A program made the position numbers and the translations under genes. Below are positions 1 to 6,145 of a stretch of DNA of 64,000 nt, in pieces; the stretch's first letter is position 1; every line of letters starts with the position of its first letter. The stretch is from NCBI GenBank assembly GCA_965658025.1, contig CBFHQL010000001.1, forward strand, positions 1 through 64,000, written 5' to 3'. The stretch comes from UBA3537 sp965658025. GTDB taxonomy: Bacteria; Bacteroidota; Bacteroidia; Flavobacteriales; Flavobacteriaceae. The notes beneath the pieces were generated by a model. That model had not been told where the DNA came from and made no database searches. It worked only from the letters and a program-made list of their open reading frames with translations.

Positions 1-102
1 AAGAGAATGAAAATCGTAAATAAAATGAGAAAAGAAGGGGCATCAATCGAAGATATCTCTCAAAAAAGCGGCTTCTCAATCAGTTATTTAAAAAAACTAT
101 AA
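1..102 (+). CDS. C-terminal end of a helix-turn-helix protein (partial)
   Basis: An open frame enters from the left edge and stops at 100-102, giving 33 residues with no start in the window. The sequence ending SIEDISQKSGFSISYLKKL has the spacing of a helix-turn-helix: helix, Ser/Gly turn, recognition helix. Similar short C-terminal helices occur in resolvase/invertase-type recombinases and in transposase or regulator tails, so the family cannot be fixed from this piece. The nearby attachment-like repeat at 210-242 makes a mobile-element origin plausible, but this is inference. Confidence 0.45.
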   Translation, partial: KRMKIVNKMRKEGASIEDISQKSGFSISYLKKL

Positions 103-209
103 CCCGCTGTTTAAAGTCAAATTACCACTAAATATTTAATAATTGATATTAGCTCTATTTTTTAGAAATTTATAATTATGCTTTAACTAATAAGATCCAA
201 ATCATAAAC

Positions 210-242
210 AAAATAGTTCGACCTCAATCCCTTTGGCTCCAC
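210..242 (+). repeat. 33-bp tRNA/tmRNA-end-like repeat, copy 1
   Basis: It begins AAAATAGTTCGA and ends GGCTCCAC, and recurs at 1265, 5957, 6058 and 7780. GTTCGA resembles a T-loop and GCTCCAC resembles a tmRNA 3' end, but a proper T-stem does not form, so this is not an intact RNA gene. It is followed at 248-287 by a terminator almost identical to the one after copy 3. Confidence 0.75.
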
Positions 243-247
243 TTTTT

Positions 248-287
248 ATTCCCAAGAATAATTTATTATCCTTGGGAATATTTTTTT
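248..287 (+). terminator. Rho-independent terminator after repeat copy 1
   Basis: ATTCCCAAG (248-256) pairs with CTTGGGAAT (271-279) and is followed by a T-rich run to 287. The same hairpin occurs at 5992-6033 behind repeat copy 3. Confidence 0.75.
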
Positions 288-400
288 GAACAAACTAAAC
301 TAATGTAAAGGTTATAAAATTCCACTAAATTTGTAATAATATACATGATGGATTTATAGCCAATTATCTTTATCCATTCGTTACCAGCAATTTAAAAAAA

Positions 401-1132
401 ATGAAATCTATGATTAAAAAAATACTAATTGGAATTCTAACAATCGGAATATTTGCTTGTAATTCTAATGAAAAGAAAACTGATTCTAATGAAACAAATT
501 CTGATATAAATATTGTTGGTGCAATGAAAAATGTGATGTGGAAAGGAGAATTAAGTGGAAGTATAAATCTTGATACTATTTCTAATAAAAAAGGACTTTA
601 TGGACTTGGACCAAAAAGTTATCTGACTGGGGAATTACTTATAAATGATGGACAAAGTTATGTTTCAAGAGTAACGTCTGATTCAACTATGGCAGTTCAA
701 AAAACATTTTCAGTTTCAGCTCCTTTCTTCGTTTATACAAATGCAACAAAATGGAGTGAAATAGAATTAGGCTCAGAGACTAAATCAATTAAGGATATTG
801 AAAAATTAGTAGAAGAAAAAACTATTAATCTAAAAAGACCTTTTGCTTTCAAATTAATCGGAAAAGTTTCTATGGCTGTAATACATATTCAAAATTTACC
901 ACAAGGAACAAAAGTAACATCACCAACAGAGGCCCATCAAGGACAAACAAATTACGAATTAAAAAATGAAGAAGTTACTATCATTGGATTTTTCTCAACC
1001 GAACACGGAGGAGTTTTTACGCATCACGATTCTAATACCCACATGCATTTAATAACAAATAACGAAAGTAAGATGGGTCATTTAGATGAAGTGGAAATTG
1101 AAAATATGAAACTATATTTACCAAAGGTATAA
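401..1132 (+). CDS. Acetolactate decarboxylase-family lipoprotein
   Basis: This 243-residue protein starts with a lipoprotein signal peptide (hydrophobic run ending GIFAC, Cys about 20; ATG 410 is an alternative start). The rest follows the acetolactate decarboxylase fold: TGELLINDG near 77, a PFAFKLIGK segment near 149, and a C-terminal H214-x-H216...H227 pattern matching the three zinc-binding histidines of the family. Family enzymes decarboxylate acetolactate to acetoin. Here the lipid anchor places the protein outside the cytoplasm, where acetolactate is not expected, and the segment that usually carries the catalytic Arg shows Lys. Its substrate may therefore differ. It stands alone, with a long palindrome just downstream (1147-1204), which hints at a mobile single-gene cassette. 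The family call is fairly firm; activity is unproven. Confidence 0.7.
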   Translation: MKSMIKKILIGILTIGIFACNSNEKKTDSNETNSDINIVGAMKNVMWKGELSGSINLDTISNKKGLYGLGPKSYLTGELLINDGQSYVSRVTSDSTMAVQKTFSVSAPFFVYTNATKWSEIELGSETKSIKDIEKLVEEKTINLKRPFAFKLIGKVSMAVIHIQNLPQGTKVTSPTEAHQGQTNYELKNEEVTIIGFFSTEHGGVFTHHDSNTHMHLITNNESKMGHLDEVEIENMKLYLPKV

Positions 1133-1146
1133 ATAAAAACTACCGC

Positions 1147-1204
1147 CAACAAAGGCTATGATGCCCATATTTCTAACGTCGTATGAGACATAGCCAACCC
1201 GTTG
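1147..1204. repeat. Imperfect palindrome, possibly attC-like
   Basis: Nested arms are CAAC/GTTG (1147-1150, 1201-1204), GGCTATG/CATAGCC (1154-1160, 1189-1195) and CATA/TATG (1166-1169, 1182-1185), separated by unpaired bases. This resembles the folded bottom strand of an integron attC site, but the ends do not fit RYYYAAC/GTTRRRY exactly. It may instead be a REP-like element. Confidence 0.4.
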
Positions 1205-1264
1205 TACTCAACATAGCTTTAACGCTGGAAATATTTTTTATTTAAAAGTATTTAGATTCTCCCC

Positions 1265-1297
1265 AAAATAGTTCGATTTTACTCCCTTTGGTTCCAC
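1265..1297 (+). repeat. 33-bp tRNA/tmRNA-end-like repeat, copy 2
   Basis: It begins AAAATAGTTCGA and ends GGTTCCAC, aligning without gaps to the other four copies. It is followed 30 bp later by a strong terminator with a different sequence from that of copies 1 and 3. Confidence 0.75.
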
Positions 1298-1326
1298 GAT
1301 TAAGCTTAACTTCATAACGGTTTAAG

Positions 1327-1372
1327 ACATAAAAGCTCAATAAGTTTTACTTGATTGAGCTTTTATGTTTTA
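1327..1372. terminator. Strong rho-independent terminator
   Basis: A perfect 15-bp stem, ACATAAAAGCTCAAT (1327-1341) with ATTGAGCTTTTATGT (1354-1368), is followed by T-rich DNA. It can serve plus-strand readthrough from the left and, less well, the minus-strand operon that ends at 1479. Confidence 0.75.
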
Positions 1373-1478
1373 AAACGTCTGGACTGGAAGGACAGGAAGT
1401 TACATTTACAGAACGGGATTCAAGAGAAAACCCATTGGGTAATCTCGGCGACTCCTCTTGGGCAACAGAATAAAGATT

Positions 1479-1892
1479 TTAATGAGGTAACTTATTCCTC
1501 AATATTCCATACAAGAAAGTGCCTAGGACTGAAAATAAAATTACAACTAAAATAGGAATATATCCAACGCCTACAAGTGTAAACATAGGTCCTGGACAGG
1601 CCCCTGCTAAAGCCCATCCTAATCCAAAAATAATTCCACCAAAAATATAGCGAGAATACCTTTTTTCTTTAGGCTGAAAGTGAATGGTTTCGCCATAAAT
1701 AGACTTAATTTTAAACCTCTTTATGGCCTGTACCATAATCATTCCAATTACTAGAGCTGAACCAATAATGCCATACATATGAAAGGATTCAAATTTGAAC
1801 ATCTCATAAATACGAAACCAAGAGGCCGCTTCTGACTTAAACATTGTAATACCAAAAAGGATTCCGATAAATAAATATATTAGTGTTCTCAT
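1479..1892 (-). CDS. YeeE/YedE-type (DUF6691) sulfur transporter subunit
   Basis: This 137-residue membrane protein has about four transmembrane segments and the motif GWALAGACPGP, with Cys99 in the conserved GACPG loop. Proteins of the YeeE/YedE family carry thiosulfate or related sulfur compounds through the membrane using conserved cysteines. This is the short half, usually encoded next to a second half, as here: the upstream gene ends 3 bp before this ATG. With the persulfide dioxygenase-rhodanese gene it forms a three-gene operon. Import versus export and the exact substrate cannot be told from sequence. Confidence 0.8.
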   Translation of the reverse strand: MRTLIYLFIGILFGITMFKSEAASWFRIYEMFKFESFHMYGIIGSALVIGMIMVQAIKRFKIKSIYGETIHFQPKEKRYSRYIFGGIIFGLGWALAGACPGPMFTLVGVGYIPILVVILFSVLGTFLYGILRNKLPH

Positions 1893-1895
1893 TTT

Positions 1896-2471
1896 TTAAA
1901 ATATTAAAGGGAAAAGAAAGTGAATCATTACAAGACCTCCGATAAAGAAGCCTATTACAGCAACTAGAGAAGGTAATTGAAGGTTGCTCAACCCTGATAT
2001 TGCGTGACCAGAGGTACAACCACCAGCATATCTTGCTCCGAATCCAACAAAAAGACCGCCTATGGCTAAAATTAAAATTGATTTTAAGTTTAGTAAAGAA
2101 TCTGTTTCAAAAAGTTCATTAGGCAAATAGAATTTTCCTGCGCTATTAAATCCAAGTTCGTTTAAGTCGCTTATAGTATTTGGGGTAATGGCTACAGCCA
2201 TATCCTTTGTAAGAAAATGAGAACCAATAAACCCGCCAATTATTGCGCCTAAAATGACGATTAAATTCCATTTTTGGGCTTTCCAATCAAACTTAAAAAA
2301 ATCTGCTTTATTACCTGCTCCACAAATAGTACACATGGTTCTTAGGTTGGCAGACATGCCAAAATTTTTACCTACCATCAATAATAAAAACATTATTAAT
2401 GCAATCATTGGGCCTGATATATACCATGGCCAAGGCTCATATATCCAATTCATTTGATTTATGTTTTGCAT
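1896..2471 (-). CDS. YeeE/YedE thiosulfate-transporter family protein
   Basis: A 191-residue membrane protein with about five hydrophobic segments and the family motif RYAGGCTSGHAISG (Cys152). A second conserved-looking pair lies at TMCTICGAG near 46-53. It is the larger partner of the downstream half-transporter, and together they make one YeeE/YedE unit. I place the start at ATG 2471 (MQNINQMNW), 15 bp after the upstream stop codon. A TTG at 2504 would add 11 residues and overlap the previous gene. Substrate is inferred to be thiosulfate or sulfane sulfur from the family and from the neighbouring persulfide enzyme. Confidence 0.8.
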   Translation of the reverse strand: MQNINQMNWIYEPWPWYISGPMIALIMFLLLMVGKNFGMSANLRTMCTICGAGNKADFFKFDWKAQKWNLIVILGAIIGGFIGSHFLTKDMAVAITPNTISDLNELGFNSAGKFYLPNELFETDSLLNLKSILILAIGGLFVGFGARYAGGCTSGHAISGLSNLQLPSLVAVIGFFIGGLVMIHFLFPLIF

Positions 2472-2485
2472 AAAAATATTATGTT

Positions 2486-3892
2486 TTATAATGTAGATGA
2501 ACACACAAATTCCGAAACAGAAACTCCAGCTTCTCTAATAGCTTTGAAGCCCCCTTTAACGTCAATAAGATTATGGATACCACGACTTTTCAGGATCGAA
2601 GAGGCTATCATACTTCTATAACCTCCTGCGCAATGAATAAAGAATGGTGTGTCAGGAAATTCTGCAAGATGATCATTCAAGAAATTGAGCGGTGTATTAT
2701 TTGCATCTAAGACATGTTCAGATAAATATTCACTCTTTTTGCGAACATCAAAAACTGGTTGTTTGTTTTCTGCTAATTCTTTTTTGAATTGTTCTGCAGT
2801 TATTGAGTGTACTGTATCGTATTCTTTTGCTGCTTTCTTCCAAGACTCAAATCCTCCTTTAAGGTAGCCCAGCGTATTGTCAAAACCAACTCTAGAAAGT
2901 CGAGTTATTGCTTCTTCCTCACGACCTTCTTCTGTTACTAAAAGGATCGGTTGCTTTATATCTGCAATTAAAGCCGCCACCCAAGGAGCAAAACTACCAT
3001 CTATACCAATAAATATTGACCTAGGAATATGTCCATTTGCAAAGTCACCTTGATGACGTACATCTAGAATAACTGCTGCAGTTTCGTTTGCAGCAACTTC
3101 AAAAGCATCTGGTGACAACTCATGGATTCCTCTGTTTAAAATTTCATCAATATCTTCATATCCTTCTTTATTTAGTTTTACATTTGCAGGAAAATATTGA
3201 GGAGGTGGCAACAATCCCTCTGTCACTTCGGCAATAAACTCCTCTTTTGTCATGTCTGCGCGTAGGGCATAGTTCATTTGCTTTTGATTACCTAATGTGT
3301 CTACGGTTTCCTTCATCATATTTTTTCCACAAGCAGAGCCAGCGCCATGCGCAGGATATACTATTACATCATCACTAAGGGGCATAATCTTTTCGCGTAA
3401 GCTGTCATACAAGAATCCGGCTAAATCTTTTTCTGTGAGAACTCCCATTTTTTGAGCTAAATCTGGTCGTCCCACATCTCCTAAGAATAAAGTGTCACCA
3501 CTAAAAATAGCATGATCCTTACCATTATTATCTCTTAGAAGATAAGTGGTACTTTCCATGGTATGGCCAGGGGTGTGCAGAGCTGTAATGGTGATGTCTC
3601 CTAATTTGAATTCCTGTTCATCCTCTGCGATTATGGCTTCGAAAGAGGGCTTTGCATTGGGTCCAAAAACTATTGGAGCTCCAGTCTCTTTAGCCAGTGT
3701 TAGGTGACCACTCACAAAATCGGCATGGAAGTGTGTTTCAAAAATATATTTGATTTTTGCATCATTTTGTTTTGCTCTATTTAAATAGGGTTTTACTTCT
3801 CGTAATGGATCGATAATGGCAACCTCACCTTTACTCTCAATATAATAGGCGCCTTGTGCAAGACAACCAGTGTAGATTTGTTCAATGTTCAT
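2486..3892 (-). CDS. Persulfide dioxygenase-rhodanese (CstB-like) protein
   Basis: This 468-residue cytosolic protein has three modules. Residues 1-240 are an ETHE1-type metallo-beta-lactamase fold with THFHADFVSGH (H54, H56, D58), HTPGHT and FSGDTLF. Residues about 258-355 are a rhodanese domain without an active-site Cys (the loop reads VTEEGREEEA). Residues about 365-460 are a rhodanese with the active loop CAGGYRS (Cys421). This is the layout of CstB, which oxidises low-molecular-weight persulfides and transfers sulfane sulfur to give thiosulfate. It is the first gene of the operon with the two YeeE/YedE genes. Its promoter carries a perfect GTAACTTAAGTTAC palindrome (3947-3960) placed as for a Crp-type activator. 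Role inferred: detoxifying sulfide-derived persulfide. Confidence 0.85.
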   Translation of the reverse strand: MNIEQIYTGCLAQGAYYIESKGEVAIIDPLREVKPYLNRAKQNDAKIKYIFETHFHADFVSGHLTLAKETGAPIVFGPNAKPSFEAIIAEDEQEFKLGDITITALHTPGHTMESTTYLLRDNNGKDHAIFSGDTLFLGDVGRPDLAQKMGVLTEKDLAGFLYDSLREKIMPLSDDVIVYPAHGAGSACGKNMMKETVDTLGNQKQMNYALRADMTKEEFIAEVTEGLLPPPQYFPANVKLNKEGYEDIDEILNRGIHELSPDAFEVAANETAAVILDVRHQGDFANGHIPRSIFIGIDGSFAPWVAALIADIKQPILLVTEEGREEEAITRLSRVGFDNTLGYLKGGFESWKKAAKEYDTVHSITAEQFKKELAENKQPVFDVRKKSEYLSEHVLDANNTPLNFLNDHLAEFPDTPFFIHCAGGYRSMIASSILKSRGIHNLIDVKGGFKAIREAGVSVSEFVCSSTL

Positions 3893-3916
3893 ATTAATTA
3901 TTTTTAAATTATAATG

Positions 3917-3924
3917 TAAAATTA
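3917..3924 (-). promoter_or_regulatory. Probable -7 box of the cstB-like operon
   Basis: On the minus strand this reads TAATTTTA, one base from TAnnTTTG. Its centre is exactly 33 bp downstream of the centre of the palindrome at 3947-3960, the same distance as at the TauE promoter. An alternative box, TATCTTTA, lies at 3935-3942. Confidence 0.5.
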
Positions 3925-3946
3925 ATTCGTCTTTTAAAGATACACA

Positions 3947-3960
3947 GTAACTTAAGTTAC
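3947..3960. promoter_or_regulatory. Predicted Crp/Fnr operator upstream of the cstB-like gene
   Basis: GTAACTTAAGTTAC is a perfect 14-bp palindrome 55 bp upstream of the start codon. A near copy lies upstream of the TauE gene at 4940-4953. The Crp/Fnr gene at 4958-5593 is the obvious candidate binder. Binding is inferred from symmetry, recurrence and spacing. Confidence 0.65.
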
Positions 3961-4073
3961 AAAGGATTCTTGCTAATAAAGGGTTATAATTTTATTGAAA
4001 TGATTTTATAAAAATTGTCTATAAGAAATGTCTATCCTTCAAGTTTGGTTTAATTAGCTTTGCATTAAAGACT

Positions 4074-4889
4074 TTATTGTTTGACAAAGAATTCCATATA
4101 AAAAATGAAGCCCGCCATTACAAAAATGAAATAGCCGAATCCTTTTTTTAATTTAGTTCCGTCAATAAAATTACTCAAATAACTTCCTATAAATATTCCA
4201 ATAAAAGAGAGGCCAGTGAAAATGAGTAAGAATCCCCAATCAATCTGCATCGATATGGCGTCTCCAAAGAAAAATCCTAATAATGACTTAAAGGCAATAA
4301 TAACTAATGAAGTCCCTACTGCGACTTTCATATCTACATTTGCTAAAATTACTAGGGCAGGTATAATTAAAAACCCTCCTCCTGCACCAATCATGCCAGT
4401 AACACCTCCTACGATTAGACCTTCTGTAAGTATTAACAGATAATTATATTTTACTTTTGCGTTCTTTTGTTTTTGTTTTTGTGGACGCTTTTTTAACATT
4501 GAAAATGCAGCTGGAATCATTAATAATGCAAACAACCCAAACATTCCCATTCTGCGCGTAAAGTCAAAATGATCAATACTAAATAAAACATCAGGCAAAG
4601 CAGGGACAATAAATTTTCTAACTGTAGTAACGCCAATAATTGCAGGGAATCCAAATACCAATGCCGTTCTCCAATCTACATAGCCTTTAAAATGTTGTTT
4701 TATGCCACCTACTAATGCACTCGCTCCAACAATAAACAAAGAATAAGCTGTTGCAATTTTTTCATTTACAGAAAATAAATATGCTAGAACAGGAACTGCT
4801 AAAATAGACCCACCACCTCCAATTAAACCTAATGAGATTCCGATAATTAAAGCACTAATAAAACCAAGTATTTCTAATAATTCTTCGAT
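4074..4889 (-). CDS. Sulfite exporter TauE/SafE family permease (non-standard start)
   Basis: The frame encodes a full TauE/SafE permease: an N-terminal repeat with SLGLIGGGGSI, a basic middle loop (KKRPQKQKQK), and a second repeat with GMIGAGGGFLIIPAL. Members export sulfite, sulfoacetate or related anions, which fits the persulfide-oxidising neighbours. The problem is the start. The conserved N-terminus runs up to about 4889, but there is no ATG, GTG or TTG before TTG 4739, which would delete the first membrane segments and the GGGGS loop. A consensus -7 box (4910-4917) just upstream favours initiation near 4889 (ATC) or 4904 (ATT). A lost start codon is the alternative. Function is confident; start is not. 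Confidence 0.75.
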   Translation of the reverse strand: MEELLEILGFISALIIGISLGLIGGGGSILAVPVLAYLFSVNEKIATAYSLFIVGASALVGGIKQHFKGYVDWRTALVFGFPAIIGVTTVRKFIVPALPDVLFSIDHFDFTRRMGMFGLFALLMIPAAFSMLKKRPQKQKQKNAKVKYNYLLILTEGLIVGGVTGMIGAGGGFLIIPALVILANVDMKVAVGTSLVIIAFKSLLGFFFGDAISMQIDWGFLLIFTGLSFIGIFIGSYLSNFIDGTKLKKGFGYFIFVMAGFIFYMEFFVKQ

Positions 4890-4909
4890 AGGGAAGTTTC
4901 TAATTTTGG

Positions 4910-4917
4910 CAAATTTA
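4910..4917 (-). promoter_or_regulatory. -7 box of the TauE promoter
   Basis: On the minus strand this reads TAAATTTG, a perfect Bacteroidota -7 element. It lies 33 bp (centre to centre) downstream of the inverted repeat at 4940-4953. Transcription would begin near 4903, leaving a very short or absent leader. Confidence 0.6.
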
Positions 4918-4939
4918 GGCCGCCAAAACTGAAACAGAA

Positions 4940-4953
4940 GTAACCTAAGTTAC
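4940..4953. promoter_or_regulatory. Predicted Crp/Fnr operator upstream of the TauE gene
   Basis: GTAACCTAAGTTAC consists of GTAAC and GTTAC arms around CTAA. It lies between the end of the Crp/Fnr gene and the TauE promoter and differs by one base from the perfect palindrome at 3947-3960. Its centre would be about 43 bp upstream of the predicted transcript start, close to the usual class II activator position. Confidence 0.65.
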
Positions 4954-4957
4954 ATAG

Positions 4958-5593
4958 CTAATCTAAGTTGATGATTTTTATGTGATTTCTATGTAATTCA
5001 ATACTACCACGATTTTCTAACTTCTTTAGCAACCTAGAAATTACGACTCTAGAACTATGCAATTCATATGCTATTTCTTGATGAGTATTATGGATGGTAT
5101 TGTCTTTATTGATTCGAGCTTTTTCTTTGAGATAATTAAGCAGTCGCTCATCCATATTATGAAACGCTATGTTATCCACTGTATTTAGCATCTCATTTAA
5201 TCGGTTGTGGTAACTTTCAAAAACAAAATTTCTCCATGATTTATATTTGGAACTCCATAAATCCATTTTTTGAACAGGTATCATAATGAGCTTAGTATCT
5301 GTTTCTGCTATTGCCCTAATTTCGCTTTTTGTCTGTCCCATGCAACAGGTCATTGTCATAGAGCAGGTTTCTCCTTTTTCTAAATAGTACAAAAGTAACT
5401 CGTCTCCATTATGATCTTCTCGCAATACTTTGATAGCACCAGAAACTAATAACGGCATACTTCGTATATAAGAACCAATTTCCATTAGCTTAAACCCCTC
5501 TGGCACTTCTTTGAAAGTGCCTGCTTCTAGTATTTCATTTATGAGTGCATCTTCAAAAAGATGACCATAGTTGTTTTTTAATTCTAAAACCAT
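4958..5593 (-). CDS. Crp/Fnr family transcriptional regulator
   Basis: This 211-residue protein has an N-terminal cyclic-nucleotide-binding-like beta barrel (about 10-120), a dimer helix, and a C-terminal Crp-type winged helix (about 150-210; recognition region SSRVVISRLLKKLENRG). A CSMTMTCC cluster (Cys77, Cys83, Cys84) replaces the phosphate-binding cassette of cAMP receptors, so cAMP binding is unlikely. The cysteines could sense sulfane sulfur or redox state; this is inference. It lies directly upstream of the TauE gene on the same strand, and two matching inverted repeats sit before the TauE and cstB-like genes. It is therefore the likely activator of the sulfur cluster. Confidence 0.85.
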   Translation of the reverse strand: MVLELKNNYGHLFEDALINEILEAGTFKEVPEGFKLMEIGSYIRSMPLLVSGAIKVLREDHNGDELLLYYLEKGETCSMTMTCCMGQTKSEIRAIAETDTKLIMIPVQKMDLWSSKYKSWRNFVFESYHNRLNEMLNTVDNIAFHNMDERLLNYLKEKARINKDNTIHNTHQEIAYELHSSRVVISRLLKKLENRGSIELHRNHIKIINLD

Positions 5594-5856
5594 CTTATTT
5601 ACTTATCTGATAATTATTGTTTGTTGTTATATTGAAAAGCATTTAAGTAAAAGTAAAAAAAAAGAGTTAATTGAACCAAATCATTAATTAACAAATGCAT
5701 TTCACAGCTAGCCCTCAAAAAAGAAAACAATCTTAAACTCAATACGGGGGTGTATTTTTTTGGCCTTTGGCTGGAATTTTTGGGATAAAATATGGGATAA
5801 GAAATGTCCTAAAAATAAGTAACATGCTGAATACCATGTACTTATTGGGTTGTATT

Positions 5857-5907
5857 GCTCCTCCTCTTGGACCCGAACCAAGGAACCTCTGGTTAACAGT
5901 CACACGC
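5857..5907 (-). pseudogene. Decayed tRNA-Asn(GTT) 3' half
   Basis: The minus strand contains a tRNA-Asn-like anticodon loop CTGTTAA, a perfect T-arm (CTTGG, loop TTCGGGT, CCAAG) and the acceptor 3' strand AGGAGGAGC. The D-arm and the 5' acceptor strand are absent and the anticodon stem has mismatches, so it cannot be a working tRNA. tRNA 3' halves of this kind are left by integrative elements that use tRNA genes as targets. Confidence 0.65.
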
Positions 5908-5956
5908 TTGAAAGTAATGAGGATTAGATTTTATTTAGCATACTTAAATCCTGCCC

Positions 5957-5989
5957 AAAATAGTTCGATTTTACTCCCCTCTGCTCCAC
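5957..5989 (+). repeat. 33-bp tRNA/tmRNA-end-like repeat, copy 3
   Basis: It begins AAAATAGTTCGA and ends CTGCTCCAC. With its terminator it forms a 77-bp unit nearly the same as 210-287. The two units bracket the acetolactate decarboxylase-like gene and the sulfur cluster. Confidence 0.75.
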
Positions 5990-5991
5990 GG

Positions 5992-6033
5992 CATTATTCC
6001 CAAGAATAATTTTTTATACTTGGGAATATTTTT
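5992..6033 (+). terminator. Rho-independent terminator after repeat copy 3
   Basis: ATTCCCAAG pairs with CTTGGGAAT and is followed by a T-run. It is almost identical to the hairpin at 248-287. Confidence 0.7.
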
Positions 6034-6057
6034 TCTAAAAATACCTAAATCAGAAAT

Positions 6058-6090
6058 AAAATAGTTCGACTTCACTCCCCTCTGCTCTTT
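6058..6090 (+). repeat. 33-bp tRNA/tmRNA-end-like repeat, copy 4
   Basis: It begins AAAATAGTTCGA and continues like copy 3, but ends CTCTTT instead of CTCCAC and has no hairpin after it. It lies about 60 bp upstream of the sigma-factor reading frame, so the junction may have trimmed that gene's promoter or start. Confidence 0.7.
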
Positions 6091-6145
6091 ACAAATTTTT
6101 TTGGAATTTTCAAGAAACTTTTTTCAACTTTGAGGGTCTAACTAA

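Larger units (their letters stand above)
103..400. other. Intergenic stretch with repeat copy 1 and a terminator
   Basis: No convincing gene is seen in these 298 bases. They contain the first copy of the 33-bp tRNA/tmRNA-end-like repeat (210-242) and a rho-independent terminator (248-287). AT-rich leader DNA of the next gene follows. CGTTACCAGCAA just before the downstream gene may be the right edge of a gene cassette; this is weak. Confidence 0.5.
1133..1478. other. Gene-free stretch with palindrome, repeat copy 2 and terminator
   Basis: This stretch holds an imperfect palindrome (1147-1204), the second 33-bp repeat (1265-1297), and a strong hairpin (1327-1372). An open frame across 1355-1555 has no recognisable domain and runs into the end of the convergent gene, so it is not called. 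Confidence 0.5.
5594..6145. other. Gene-free stretch with a tRNA-Asn scar and repeat copies 3 and 4
   Basis: Contents in order: leader DNA of the Crp/Fnr gene; a motif ATACGGGGG at 5742-5750; a decayed tRNA-Asn 3' half (5857-5907, minus strand); repeat copy 3 (5957-5989) with its terminator (5992-6033); repeat copy 4 (6058-6090); and AT-rich DNA before the sigma-factor gene. No supported protein gene. The 80-codon frame at 5767-6009 runs through the tRNA scar and repeat and is rejected. Confidence 0.6.

Noticed and set aside
210..242. Intact tRNA or tmRNA at the 33-bp repeats
   Set aside because: Only the T-loop-like and CCAC-like ends are present; T-stem pairing fails and there is no upstream tRNA body.
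1355..1555. 66-codon frame on the plus strand
   Set aside because: It begins inside a terminator stem, has no recognisable domain and ends within the convergent YeeE/YedE gene. It could be a remnant of an older gene, but nothing supports expression.
5767..6009. 80-codon frame on the plus strand
   Set aside because: It runs across the tRNA-Asn scar, repeat copy 3 and its terminator; the predicted protein is an artefact of those elements.
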